This document shows positions 34,023-45,957 of a stretch of DNA of 64,000 nt, piece after piece. The first letter of the stretch is position 1. Every line of letters begins with the position of its first letter. Under the pieces are notes generated by a model. It was given only the letters and a program-made list of their open reading frames with translations, was not told where the DNA came from and ran no database searches. Position numbers and translations under genes: made by a program. Origin of the DNA: Volutella citrinella (taxonomy: Eukaryota; Ascomycota; Sordariomycetes; Hypocreales; Nectriaceae); the NCBI GenBank assembly GCA_034401135.1, contig JAWZSP010000002.1:2852001-2916000 (forward strand), in the 5' to 3' direction.

Positions 34023-35055
34023 ATGGCTTCCGGTTACGACAGAGCGCTCTCTGGTAAGTGGCCAGCATCTCCAACACCTGGTCTTGCACCGTAACGACAC
34101 TAACAGTGTGTGAACAGTCTTCAGGTCAGTGCCCACAACTGATATAAAATAACGTATTCTAATCCGCCAACAGTCCCGATGGACACGTTTTCCAGGTCGA
34201 ATATGCTGGCGAAGCAGTAAAGCGAGGTCCGTTTGCCAGCATCAACAACCCGCGGAAAGACTGTAGCTTATTCTGTGAACAGGAACCTGTGCTGTCGGTG
34301 TCAAGGGAACCGACGTCGTGGTGCTGGGGTGCGAGAAACGATCCGCTATGAAGCTGCAAGATACTCGAATTACCCCCTCGAAGATCCAGCTGCTCGACAA
34401 CCACGTCGCCCTCGCGTTTGCTGGGCTCAACGCGGACGCCCGCATCCTCGTCGACAAGGCGCGGTTAGAGGCGCAATCCCACCGACTCTCCGTCGAAGAC
34501 CCCGTTACCATCGACTACATTACCAAATATGTCGCCGGCGTGCAGCAGCGATACACCCAGGCTGGTGGCGTGCGACCGTTCGGCATCAGCACCCTGATTG
34601 TCGGGTTTGACAACGGTAGCCAGGTGCCCCGTCTCTACCAGACCGAGCCTTCTGGTATCTACTCTGCCTGGTAGGTCATGCTTAAACGTGGGTTGCGGGC
34701 ACGATGGAGCTAATCCAATCGCAGGAAGGCAAATGCTATCGGCCGTTCGAGCAAGACGGTCCGCGAGTTCCTTGAGCGAAACTACAAGGAGGATATGGAC
34801 CGGGAGGCTACCATTCGACTAGCCATCAAGTCACTTCTAGAAGTTGTTCAGACTGGCGCCAAGAACATCGAAATTGCCCTGATGGCGCCTGGAGCCACCA
34901 TTGCGATGCTGCCTACGGAGGAGATCGAAGGCTATGTCAAGGAGATTGAGCAGGAGAAGCAGGAGGAGGCCGCCAAGAAGAAGACCGGCCGGACACCCGG
35001 GACTGGCAGCGCTGCCATCCTGACGCGGTCGCAGGATGACTCCGCCGCGGAATAG
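34023..35055 (+). CDS. PRE6: 20S proteasome subunit alpha4 (Pre6)
   Basis: Alpha-ring subunit of the 20S proteasome, homologous to yeast Pre6 and human PSMA7. Five exons: 34023-34053, 34118-34124, 34174-34226, 34283-34670, 34725-35055, giving 269 residues. The second exon is only 7 nt (TCTTCAG) and must be included to read [18 protein letters not shown], the strongly conserved N-terminal motif. The body shows [64 protein letters not shown] and [12 protein letters not shown]. The Lys/Glu-rich tail ([15 protein letters not shown]) is shared with fungal Pre6. The gene is convergent with the CHY-like gene. Confidence 0.93.
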
Positions 35056-35256
35056 AGGAAGAAGCTTACGAGGGAGAGGCCCCGGTGGGCCATTCATAGA
35101 CAAGGGCACCTTAGATATGAGGAATGAGTGCTCAATGCCATTGTATCAACAACTGTAATGACGGGATGCGTTCTATTAATATGAATACTCCACGAGCTAG
35201 CCGCTCCAAACACCCGAACGCCAAGCTTTTTCCCATTTGTCTCGTTTCTTCTGAAA

Positions 35257-35770
35257 TCAGCCGAGCTTGTCGGCGTCCTCAGAGGGATCGAATATCGACC
35301 TCAACTTAGTCGACTGCTTCCTGTCATCCTTCAGCATCTTGGCGTTCATCCGGACGTCGTCGCTCTCGATCGACAGGGCGGCCTTGGGCGTCTTGGCATC
35401 GATGATGAAGTGGTTATCGCAGTGTGGGCAGTACTCGTCGGCATCTTCGAATTCCTGGGCGTCCTTGCGGAAGCACTTCTTGCACTTCTTGCAGGCAAAG
35501 GTCATCTCAAAGCTCTGCAGCAGCGGGTGGTTCTCCTGCTCGGAGTGGCATTCAGGGCAGTCAAACCACTTGCGGCCTGTGGCACAGGCGGGTTAGAATG
35601 ATATTTATAAAATCAAGGGCCGTATGCCTCGTGAGCTTCGGGGCCTGCGGGCGGGCGGAGGCTTACAGCAAGGGGAGCGAACAGCGACTTGGGCGTTGAG
35701 AATGTGCTTGCTAGAATAGGAGGTTAGTTGGGCAATCTGGGGATCTGCATTCTCTGCCTTCCTACCACAT
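35257..35770 (-). CDS. CHY-type zinc-binding protein
   Basis: Small zinc-binding protein of a fungal family I recall as annotated 'CHY zinc finger'; its role is unclear. Three coding exons are read on the minus strand: 35766-35770, 35667-35710 and 35257-35576, giving 122 residues. The first coding exon is only 5 nt (ATGTG); it supplies Met and the first two bases of Cys2, so the protein starts MCKHILNAQVAVR. Cysteine pairs are SPCCRKWFDCPEC, FACKKCKKC and YCPHCD, with His at HSEQENHP. The tail (AALSIESDD...LRSIFDPSED) is conserved-looking. All exon phases fit, but the 5-nt exon rests on the single reading that restores the family N-terminus. Confidence 0.8.
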
Positions 35771-36196
35771 GGTTGCTGTAACAGTGTGGCCACTGTCAAC
35801 GGACTAGCTGGAGTGTTCGGCGCCGGTGGCTTTTTCGAGGGCTGAATGAACACTGCGTGGGAGAATTGTAGGAATCTCGTGCTTCACCAGGTTGGTGGTT
35901 CTTGATCCAGTGGTGGGGGATTGATTTTATGGAGTGCTGTCCCGCCTTTGCCCATGCGCCACACGCGCCACGGGACCGCGTTTAGTGCCTTGTAGCCTGG
36001 GGGGCCACTCTTAGTCAGCTGTGATGCCTTGTACATAGAACCTTGGATCGATCGCAGCAGGCATCACCAACCTACATTTGAAATCGTCCTTACCTTCATC
36101 CGTTATTTTTCCTGCCCACGACTGACGCCCCGCCTCGCCCCGCCTCGCTCTTCGCTCGCTCTCCAATATCTCGAGTTCATTTCAACATAGGTCGAG
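35771..36196. promoter_or_regulatory. divergent promoter between CHY-like gene and SSL2
   Basis: The 426 bp separate two divergent starts. Near the SSL2 start lies a tandem CGCCCCGCCT duplication (36126-36145) followed by a pyrimidine-rich leader. No other element was recognised. Confidence 0.4.
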
Positions 36197-38677
36197 ATGC
36201 CTCCGAAGAGGAAAGCTGGCGGCGCCGTCCAGGGCGGAGCGAAGGTTGGTCGGTCTTCACGCTTGTCCACGCCCGGAGCAGGCACACCGCGCACCGTCGA
36301 CAGCACCGAAGATGTGGAAGACGACGACGCCCCAGTCGATGAGGCCCTAGAGCAGGACTTGAATAAGAATATAGAGCTTTTCTCTCTCGATCGCTACCAG
36401 AAGAGACACGCGATCCGAGAACCACTCCCTCACATTTTTGGCGATAATGATTTCTCATACCTGGATCTGAAGAAGGACCACCAGAACCGGCCTCTCTGGA
36501 TTGATCCCCAAAAGGGCCGAATTATTTTGGAGAGCTTCAACCCGCTCGCAGAGCAAGCGCAGGACTTCCTCATCACCATCGCCGAACCGCTGTCTCGACC
36601 GACCTTCATGCACGAATACGCCCTCACAACCCACAGCCTCTACGCCGCCGTCTCCGTGGGCTTATCGCCACACGATATCATCAATACTCTCGATCGTTTC
36701 CTCAAGACACCACTCCCCGACGAGATCCGCTCATTCATTACCAACTGCACCCAGAGCTATGGAAAGGTCAAGCTTGTGTTGAAAAATACCAAGTATTATG
36801 TCGAAAGTCCCGACCCCAACATGCTCCAAACGCTCTTGAAGAACCCAAGAATCGGACCTCTGCGTGTGCAGGGCACCGAAGAAATCACGACGTCGGCAGC
36901 GCCCAAGATCGGCGGGCTCGTCATCCCCGGTACGAAGAATGCCGCCGGTGTTAAGCAAGCGAACGGTCTTGCACCGGAGCAGGGCCAGGACGGGCAGCCA
37001 ATCCAGGAAGGCGATGTGTTTGCCACCCTCAACGAGGAAGACGATGAGGACCAAGAGGTTACGCATTCATTTGAGATTGCGGATAAAGACGTCGAGACAG
37101 TTCAGAAGGAGTGTCTCAATCTGGGATATCCAGTGCTGGAGGAGTACGACTTCCGACGAGACGAAGTCAACCCCAGCCTAGACATCGACCTCAAACCGGG
37201 TACACAAATTCGACCATATCAGGAGAAGAGCCTCAGCAAGATGTTCGGAAACGGACGTGCCAAGAGTGGACTCATTGTTCTACCATGCGGTGCAGGCAAG
37301 ACGCTTGTTGGAATCACAGCAGCCTGCACCATCAAGAAGGGTGTCATTGTCCTTTGCACCAGCTCCATGTCTGTTGTGCAATGGCGACAGGAGTTCTTGA
37401 AATGGTCCAACATCAACCCTGAGGATATCGTCGCATTTACATCCGATTCCAAGAACAATGTGTTCACGGGCAGCACGGGTATCATCGTGACGACTTACTC
37501 GATGGTAACCCAATCAAGAGCGCGATCCTATGACGCTGAGAAAATGATGAAGTTCTTGACGGGCCGTGAATGGGGTCTCATGCTCCTAGACGAGGTCCAC
37601 GTGGTCCCTGCCAACATTTTCCGCAAAGTCACATCATCTATCAAAACACACTCAAAGCTTGGACTCACTGCAACCCTTCTACGAGAAGACGATAAGATTT
37701 CTGACCTGAACTTCTTGATCGGACCGAAACTGTTTGAAGCGAACTGGATGGAGCTGTCAAAGCAAGGTCACATCGCCCGGGTCCAGTGCGCCGAGGTATG
37801 GTGTCCCATGCCAACAGAGTTCTATGATCAGTACCTGCGCGCGCCATCGCGGAAGAAGAACCTGCTCTACATTATGAATCCACGCAAGTTCCAGGCTTGC
37901 CAGTACCTGATCAATTACCACGAATCTCGTGGAGACAAGATCATTGTATTCTCAGACAATGTGTATGCTCTTAAGGCGTATGCCTTGAAGCTTGGCAAGG
38001 CCTTCATCTACGGCAGCACTGGTCAAGCCGAGCGTCTTCAGGTGCTGGAGAACTTCCAGCACAACCCACAAGTCAACACGTTGTTCCTGTCCAAGATTGG
38101 CGATACATCGCTTGACCTTCCAGAAGCGACGTGCCTCATCCAGATCTCTTCACACTATGGTTCCCGTCGTCAGGAGGCTCAGCGCCTGGGTCGCATTCTG
38201 CGAGCCAAGCGACGAAACGACGAAGGCTTCAATGCCTTCTTCTATTCCTTGGTGTCAAAGGACACGCAGGAAATGTACTTCTCGTCAAAGAGACAGGCAT
38301 TTTTGGTTGATCAGGGATATGCGTTCAAGGTCATTACGCAGCTCGCCAACATTGAAAAGACACCTGGTCTTGCGTTTGCCGACGTTACCGAGCGACGAGA
38401 ACTTTTACAAAAGGTCTTGGTGGAGAACGAGTCCATGGAAGACGAAGACCCTACGGATGACCTCTTCCACAGCGGGACCATGGGCCGGACGAAGAAGAAG
38501 AAGAAGGGCGCCCGACGAACGGCCGGTACCTTGGGAGAGCTGAGTGGCGGACAGGACATGGCATACATTGAACAGAACAAGAAGATGAACCAGTCGCTGA
38601 AGCGCAACAAGAAGGACAGCAGCGCTTTCTTCAAAAAGATTGGACGAGAAAATGCGCGACGGGCCGCTGCACAATAG
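36197..38677 (+). CDS. SSL2: TFIIH DNA helicase XPB (Ssl2/Rad25)
   Basis: ATP-dependent 3'-5' DNA translocase of TFIIH, which opens promoters for RNA polymerase II and opens DNA around lesions in nucleotide-excision repair. A single uninterrupted exon of 826 residues. The damage-recognition domain includes [18 protein letters not shown], and the helicase motifs are in order: Walker A CGAGKT at about 364, TTYSM, the DEVH box at about 464-467, and [10 protein letters not shown], the RED motif, near 493. The second half shows [23 protein letters not shown] and [16 protein letters not shown] (motif VI, about 653). The C-terminal region is lysine- and serine-rich ([20 protein letters not shown]). 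No defects were seen, and the start at 36197 is well supported. Confidence 0.97.
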   Translation: MPPKRKAGGAVQGGAKVGRSSRLSTPGAGTPRTVDSTEDVEDDDAPVDEALEQDLNKNIELFSLDRYQKRHAIREPLPHIFGDNDFSYLDLKKDHQNRPLWIDPQKGRIILESFNPLAEQAQDFLITIAEPLSRPTFMHEYALTTHSLYAAVSVGLSPHDIINTLDRFLKTPLPDEIRSFITNCTQSYGKVKLVLKNTKYYVESPDPNMLQTLLKNPRIGPLRVQGTEEITTSAAPKIGGLVIPGTKNAAGVKQANGLAPEQGQDGQPIQEGDVFATLNEEDDEDQEVTHSFEIADKDVETVQKECLNLGYPVLEEYDFRRDEVNPSLDIDLKPGTQIRPYQEKSLSKMFGNGRAKSGLIVLPCGAGKTLVGITAACTIKKGVIVLCTSSMSVVQWRQEFLKWSNINPEDIVAFTSDSKNNVFTGSTGIIVTTYSMVTQSRARSYDAEKMMKFLTGREWGLMLLDEVHVVPANIFRKVTSSIKTHSKLGLTATLLREDDKISDLNFLIGPKLFEANWMELSKQGHIARVQCAEVWCPMPTEFYDQYLRAPSRKKNLLYIMNPRKFQACQYLINYHESRGDKIIVFSDNVYALKAYALKLGKAFIYGSTGQAERLQVLENFQHNPQVNTLFLSKIGDTSLDLPEATCLIQISSHYGSRRQEAQRLGRILRAKRRNDEGFNAFFYSLVSKDTQEMYFSSKRQAFLVDQGYAFKVITQLANIEKTPGLAFADVTERRELLQKVLVENESMEDEDPTDDLFHSGTMGRTKKKKKGARRTAGTLGELSGGQDMAYIEQNKKMNQSLKRNKKDSSAFFKKIGRENARRAAAQ

Positions 38678-41600
38678 TAGAAAGGGAACAACTGATGATT
38701 TTTTTTCTCTTCTTTCATTTCGAAAGAGGGCATGGGGTCGAGAGCTGGCGGTGGTGGATTCTTGATGCCGTTTGGGTATGCCGTCATTTCGGCTGAAGCG
38801 GCGAGGTCTACGTCACAGCATTCGGCCACAGACGGGGAAGTTTCGGCGTTTGGGAAAGATGGAACCAGCGGCTATGCCACAGCCGACTGACGACGCATGT
38901 ATACTATCTATCACCAGACTGCGGAGCACATAGAGAGACTGAAGATTGAAATTTTGCAACCGCACAAATGCGTGTCATCAATGGGGCCGGTCGGATAACC
39001 AGGGACAATGCCGAAGACGCAGTCACGCAGTGAGGTGAGTGAGGAGGACGGCATAGCCGATGCATCACGCCACGATCACGACACCAGCTCATGCGGGCGC
39101 AGTTGTCAGTAATTCCCCTTCTTTCCATGCCAGACTGCGAAGGTTGCGTCTGGAAGGAGACGCTCCTGTGTTCACCACCTGTCTGTGAGAGTCTTGAGTT
39201 GTGAAAGGTACTGACGAATTGCGTTGAGGGAGCTAGGGCCACAGGCCCAAGTTGGAGCTTCGGGCTAGAGCATGTGTACCCGCTGTTGGAGCAGCTACGG
39301 TCCTAGCGGCAGTAGGGGGAAAAGCTTGGCATTGAGCCATCGATGGATCAGGATCCGCTCCCAGTGCTGGGGAATGTCACTCGAGGTACCTCAGGAGAAC
39401 ACAGCCGAGCCGGGTGGTTGACGGCAGGAGAGGAGGACCGACGCCGGAAAGGCGGTCTCCTCTCAGATCTCACATACATGGCATGACTGATACCCTACCA
39501 ACATTGACCAGCCTACGACCCCTCCATGGCCCTCCACGACGTGAGCGACGGGCAGTGATTGGCGGCGGGAGGGCGAGCAAGGGGCCAGGTGCGGCCGTGC
39601 TGATGCCGCGTGTCTGCAACAGGGCAATAGATAAGTAGGGTAGGTAGGGATGAGGGTTGCGTGACGGTATCTCATGTAACATGCTGCGACGCGAGAGCAG
39701 ACGTGGACCATTGATACAAGGCGTGATGACATTTGGAATTGGCTGGTGTGGTGTTGAGCTGCTGGCAGAGGGTGTGTGCATGTCTCGGCTGGACGAGGGA
39801 ACTTGGGTCCTTGGCATCCGTGAGGTGGCTGGCTCAAACTATGCTAGTCTCAGTGATAGTCTGTCGTTATCAGAGATTCCGCATTGTCTGTCTGAGGTTA
39901 TCCTGCAAATTGTCGACCTTCACATGGCATTATCGTTGGTGTTTGACCGTCTCAGACAAGTGGTGGCGTTGATTGGCCGGTGGCGCCGATTCAAGGTCCA
40001 GACGGTGTCGCACTCAATGCCTCTGCGTTCCCTGTCTGCATCTGCCTGTGCCAGAACCCTGGGCCTGGATTAGTGGCCAAGGTCGCAGTGGAACCCTTGC
40101 CTTGTAACTTGGCAAGCCCATGCCGGCTTGGCCCTCCTGCGGTGCGACCGTGTACGCTGCTGCCAGTGGACCATGAGCAGTGGACCAAGCAGCAGTGCCG
40201 GGTTGCGGGCTGTATTTCATTGATGCGCGGGCGGCCTCTCAACCCTGCGATTGGGCTCTCCAGCGGCCGATGAAAGGACGGGACGCATGTGCTCGTGCCG
40301 GCATCGACACCGCTTACGCATGACAAGGGACACGGCACGGCCACTCGCATGCTCGGGTCGACAGAGTACCGTCAGGTGTTTGACTCAATGACGGTGAGCC
40401 GTTTGTGGTGGCTGGCCTGTGGAAAAGTCTGTGTACAATTGCTGTGTTTCGAATGCACCAGAGCAACATTTTACCACAACGGGCCAAAAATGGTAGGTTA
40501 CAGCACAGATCCAGTCATAGGCACCGTCGTATCAACCACCCAGGCGGTGCGGCCACCACCCACCGCAGTTCTATTCGTGATCGGTGGTGCGTGCGTTGTA
40601 CCAATGGCCGTGCCGCAGCTCAAGCCCACTGAGCTCGGGGCAAAAACAGGGCCATCCATCCACTCCTGCGGCTGTGACGTTGGGGGAGGACCCGCCAAGG
40701 GGGGCGAACACTTGGGGGGGCGTCTTTGTTCTCCGAGTCCACGACGACGCAGCCGAAGCTCAAAGGGAGAGGAGAGAGAAGACGAAAGGGAGCGAGTCGG
40801 CACAAGCAAGCGCGCTCAGTCGACGTCAGGCGCCTGCGAGGTCGAAACAAGCGAGACAGGGATGGTCGGAATCGAGGGTACCATGCCGGATGCAGCCACA
40901 GAAGCCACAGGAACGCATGCCCTTGCCCACCACAAACTGCGCTGCTCATTCACATTGATGCACCAGCTCGCTCATGCCGGCGAGTGCTATCAGGTTTCCG
41001 TACTGCTCCGTGCCCCGACTTGCGTCGCTAATTGCACCCGGGGAACCCTCCCGTACCTCAATGATAAGCCGGGCGGGTCACCATGCATGTCCACGTACTG
41101 GCCTCTCCTGGCTGTCCCTGGACAACCCCGTCATAGGTAATTTTGCCCACTCGATTACGGGCGGACGTACTGTTCCGTTGTTTTCTCACCTCACCTTCCC
41201 ACTGACCATGCGCGCGCTTGTTGGGGGCTCCAGTCGCCAGATCGGTGTGTGTGCTGCGCGCCCAGACCCTAGAGCCGACCCCATCGGCTGTTCCATCTCG
41301 GTAAGTGGCTGCTTGGACCCTCCTGGTGTCAACCATGTCTTTGGCCCTGCTTGTCCCTGCTTGTCCCGCTGCCCTGCTCGTTTCGCCAAGCAACGCGCAT
41401 GCGAGCCCGGAGCCAGCAGCTATCGACCTCGTGGTTGTCGCGTCCATTCCGAGTCGCTGGGCTGCAAGCCGTTCTTCCCGTCCGCTAACAAGCACCTTAA
41501 TTCGCGACCCTTGTCATGTTCCATTTCGAAATTTTCCTTCCCCGTGCGTGTGGCAGAGGACTTATCCACAAAATCTGCCGAGTAGTACCTTGAAGTTGGC

Positions 41601-42223
41601 TCAGGTACGGAGTACGGAGTGACGATTTAAAGGCCAAGTTTGGAGTACTAGAGAAAGTACCGGACCGGCGGGACCTGTCCGCATTCGACTTGGCTCCACG
41701 GTCCATGGGGCAGGTGCTGGCCGGCCTTGGCCCTTGTTCTTGACCAAGTCTAGTTTATATTCCATCCGCCCTTCCCTCGAAACTCTGTTGCCCTTGCCAA
41801 TCAACCCTCCTCACACTCCTGAGCAGCCACTGACCCTCGGTCTGGGCTCTCAGCCTTTCACCTAGTGAGCCGTCGCCAATTGGGCCTGGCTCCGTCCATT
41901 CACAGCCACCTTTGTCAAGACCTAGTCATTCTTGCCTCGGGGGCGACTCTGTCCGTCCCTTTCCGCAATCCCCACTACAAAGCCCTTTGTGAAGCGGCCA
42001 TCCATCGCATCATTTATTTTGCATCGTTTCCCACACGACGCGCGGTCGCGCAAACTCCTGGAGATCCGACCTCAATCGGTCGCTCACCTACCTAGACCTG
42101 CCGACCAACCCCCCACCCGTCCATCACCATGATCTAACCAAGCGCTGTCTCAAACCGCCCCCCACGCATCTGCCATCTGGGTAGATCTGCTGCCAAGCCT
42201 CGAACCCCCGTCATCCGTTTGGG
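38678..42223. other. 3.5 kb without a supported gene, upstream of TRK1
   Basis: This is the longest gap in the window. Open frames up to 283 codons (40289-41140 plus) exist but have no recognisable domain, no introns and low-complexity composition, so I do not accept them. Two features lie near its right end. A TACGGAGTACGGAGT direct duplication occurs at about 41604-41618; I recall this type of motif as common in Pezizomycotina. A pyrimidine-rich stretch at about 41760-42220 is probably the TRK1 leader. A long noncoding RNA or a large regulatory region is possible but unsupported. Confidence 0.5.
42129..42137 (+). promoter_or_regulatory. two-codon upstream ORF of TRK1
   Basis: ATG ATC TAA in a favourable start context (CACCATG), 87 nt upstream of the TRK1 ATG, with no other ATG in between. 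If it lies within the transcript leader, it could lower or condition translation of the transporter. The transcription start is not known. Confidence 0.4.
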
Positions 42224-45211
42224 ATGCCGCAATCCGTCATGGACAGGGCCCGGGACTGGTTTGGAGGCCAGATCCGGGCCATCAAGCCTGCTTTTCTCTC
42301 CAAGAAGCCGCATTTCAACTTCATCTCAGCACACTGTAAGTGAACCCTTTCCACGACAGCGTCGACGACATCCATGGCGACCCGCTGCACCTGCATCCGC
42401 ACTGCACATCATCCCCACGTGGCGTCGTCAAGTTGGCTGCATCTGACTGACGCCCTGTAGACACATGGATCCTGAGCGCGACAATGCTGGCATCAATCAT
42501 CATCTTTGCCGCAGGCCGTGGCACTACCGCGTATATCGACGCCCTCTTGTTCGCCAGTGGCGCCAACACGCAAGCCGGTCTCAACCCGATCAACGTCAAT
42601 GACCTCAACACCTTCCAACAGGTCGTCATCTACCTCTTCACCATGCTCTCCAATCCCATTACGATGCACGGCACCGTTGTTGTCCTGCGCCTCTACTGGT
42701 TCGAGAAGAGGTTTCAGGGCTGGGTCACCGAAGCGCGCATGCGCCGCGGCACGCTCTCCAAGTCAAAGTCACGCGCCCGCGACGATATGCTAGAAGCGGA
42801 GGAGGGTGTCAATGGCAGACGAATTACTGTTGTCCCCCACCCGGGCCGGCCTCCTCGGATGACCAATGACGGAATCTTGCTAGAACATAACCAGACCTAT
42901 CAGTCTCAGGCGATTGTGGATGACGAAGAAGATCTGCCACCCCCCAAAACTCCTGCACCCAACAGCGATACTAGTGGCAGCGATACGGCCACAGTCTCAG
43001 CTGCCGCGTCAAATACCACCGAGTTGGATCATGCAGATGCGCCGAAGCAGACATCAGACGTGGATCAGGAGAGCCACATTCGCTCAATGGGTGCCCCTAC
43101 CCCGACAGCAATCACCTTCGCAGACACGGTAAAAAGAAGCGATGGAGTTGACGACGAGACCAAGTTCCCCTCCAAGCGCCCGAATGCCGAGCACATTGCT
43201 ATTGTCGAAAGGCAGCGAAACCAGGACACCGAAGTCTTGCGCATTCCAGGCCCACGAGAGACGGAGAGAGGAGTGGGCCCAAGACGGCTGGACGAAAGGG
43301 ATACGGAAGACGATGATACCATTGCGATGACAGTGTCCCGCGACTCGAGGCCTGAACCCTCGGGTGTTGAACACAGAAATGTCCCACGAAGACCAACCAT
43401 TGTCATTGCTGAGCCGCAGCGTCCGATCAGGGATGAAATGGAGGAAAATGCCAAGGCCGCTGGAGGCGTCCTCGACTCCCTTCGCTTTCGGAAGCCGCGT
43501 CTCCTCAATCGGGGCCAAAAGCAGGTGCATGAAGAAGGCGATGGGAGACCGGTGCCGGCATTCCGCACTCGAACCTTGGAGACGATCCGATCCGTCATGT
43601 CTGGTGATCATGAAGATATGCCCTACCTCAGCTACACCCCCACAATGGCCCGAAACTCCAATTTCGTCGGCTTGACTCTGGAGCAACGAGAGGAATTGGG
43701 CGGAATCGAGTACCGATCGTTGAGGACCTTGGCCATCATTCTGCTTTTCTACTTTTTCGGATTCCACTTTATGGCCATGGCTTGCTTGACCCCTTACATC
43801 ATCCACAACAACTACTACGGCGATATCGTCGATAGGGCCGGAGTTTCCAGAGTTTGGTGGGGCTTCTTCACCGCAAACTCGGCTTTCATGGACCTGGGCC
43901 TCACCCTGACGCCTGACAGCATGAATTCATTCAACACATCAGAGTACCTGATGATGATCATGTGGTTTTTCATTATTATTGGCAACACGGGATTCCCCGT
44001 CATGTTGCGATTCATCATCTGGGTTCTCGCCAAAATAGTCCCAAGAGGAACCGGTCTCTGGGAAGAGCTGAGATTCCTCCTTGACCACCCCCGTCGATGT
44101 TTCACGCTGCTCTTCCCATCGAGTGCAAACTGGTGGCTTTTTTGGATATTGGTTGCTCTCAACATCATCGACTTGCTGTTCTTCATGGTGCTTGATGTAA
44201 GTATACTTGCTACTATTTGGTTGGCCCTGCACTGCTAACATGAGTGTCCAGCTCAACTCGGAAGTTGTTGCAGAGTTGCCAATTCACACTCGAATCGCCG
44301 ATGGCCTGTTCCAGGCCGCAGCTACAAGGACGGCAGGTTTCTCGTGTTTCAACTTGTCACTCCTGCAGCCTGCCATGCCCGTCTTGTACATGATTATGAT
44401 GTACATTTCCGTCTTGCCAATCGCCATTTCCGTCCGTCGAACAAACGTTTACGAAGAAAAGTCTCTAGGCGTATATGATTCGAAGAAAGATGACGATGAA
44501 GAGAAGAACGAGGCATCTGCGCTATCATACGTCGGCACTCATTTGCGAAGGCAGCTGTCCTTCGACTTGTGGTATGTCTTCGTCGGCTTCTTCCTTCTTG
44601 CCATCACCGAAGGACCAAAGTTGCAGGCCAAGCGGTTCAGCTTGTTCGACATTCTCTTCGAGATTGTCAGCGCTTATGGCACTGTCGGCCTAAGCATGGG
44701 TGTCACCAATGTGGACGCGTCTCTTTGTTCCCAGTTCACTGTTGTGGGTAAACTGATCATTTGCGCAATGCAAATCCGAGGTCGTCACCGTGGCCTTCCA
44801 TACGGCCTCGACCGTGCCGTGCTGCTTCCAAGCGAAGGCAGATTTCAAAAGGAGGCTGAGGCTGACCAGCCTATTCTCGTCCGTACCAGGACGGCTGCGA
44901 CAACTGCTACCTCCGCAACGGACTACCAGAGCGGCGCGGACAATATGCGGCGTCGTCGCAGCAGTGCTGGCCGAGAGCGGCCTAATGGGCATATTATTAC
45001 TCAACTTCTCTATCCCGGCCCCGTCATCCGCACCGATGTTGTCCATGGCCACAAGCGGGCCGAGTCCAATACCTCGCGGGATTTTCCACGATCTACTACT
45101 GAGCCTATCCATGAGGAGGAGAAGGACGAGATAGGACCGCTGCAGACCATGGAATCTCACCCACGCCGTACGCGCAGGGCTGACTCTATGCCAAATACTG
45201 CCAACATCTGA
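42224..45211 (+). CDS. TRK1: TRK-type high-affinity K+ transporter
   Basis: Plasma-membrane potassium transporter of the TRK/HKT superfamily, essential for K+ homeostasis. Three exons (42224-42335, 42461-44196, 44252-45211) give 935 residues. After a short cytosolic start come the first membrane helix (YTWILSATMLASIIIFAAGRG) and the filter-1 region (ASGANTQAGLNPINVNDLNTFQQ..SNPITMHG). A long hydrophilic cytosolic insert fills about residues 110-420, typical of fungal TRK. Later repeats show TANSAFMDLGLTLTPDSMNSF, NTGFPVMLRFIIWVL, AATRTAGFSCFNLSLLQPAM and, last, SAYGTVGLSMG, each a TRK filter/helix element. The C-terminus is a Ser/Arg-rich cytosolic tail. A second in-frame ATG lies five codons downstream. 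The donor of intron 2 follows GTGCTTGAT. Confidence 0.93.
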
Positions 45212-45957
45212 GTTGCAGTCCATTCATGGGCACCAGCCGGCTCTCGGCTCTAGGCTCTGACTTACTTCTGTCTGTATATGTAGGATAGATGAACGGGTCA
45301 TCTATCCGAGGAAAGAGTGGAGGAGTTTTTGATGTTAAACCCGGGTTTTTCCTTTTTCTCTTGGGCGGGAATGCAGTTCTTCTCGAACAAGAACCATGAC
45401 GAATTCCTTAAAGCGAGTTTCAGGGGGAAATCTCTTGAGTCCAAGAACCAGGCTTGGATATGAATGAGCTAATGCCAGCTCGGAAATTATGACGATAGAC
45501 TATTGCAGTTGATAACACGTATAAAGCAGCAGTGCCACGAAAAGACTGCTGCAGGTCACCCAAACCACTTTCACTCCCAAGGCCGTTCAACCAGTGATGG
45601 ATGTTGCGCATGGTCCAACGGCGAGATGCCCATCGAGACTCGCGATTTGCTTCGATGAGCTTGGAGGAGCAGTTCTGGTAAGATAGCCTCGAAATGGCTC
45701 GGCACCATCGGGATAATGATCTCGAGGCGAGAACGCCTGCCAAGCTGAATGAATTTAACATCGAACGGGCCTATGAAAAGGGGGCTGAGGATGGACTGCC
45801 GCTCATCTATAACGGCCCAAGCCCCTGTCTACTTCTAATCAACACAGCCTGTAGTCCAACGCCAGCCTTGATACCCCCCCCCCCCTTGTACCGAAATCTG
45901 TGCTCGCAGTTCTACTTGTACCTGAATATGATTTGTGTCAACGATATTAAGCCAGGT
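45212..45957. other. convergent intergenic region with poly-C tract
   Basis: 746 bp between the stops of TRK1 (plus) and the VPS9 gene (minus). It contains a run of 12 C residues at 45874-45885. No gene is recognised. Confidence 0.45.

Noticed and set aside
40289..41140. 283-codon open frame on the plus strand
   Set aside because: No domain, no introns, low-complexity composition, overlapping frames of similar length on the other strand; likely chance in GC-rich DNA.
45874..45885. Poly-C tract as a functional element
   Set aside because: Simple homopolymer in a convergent intergenic region; no supporting context.
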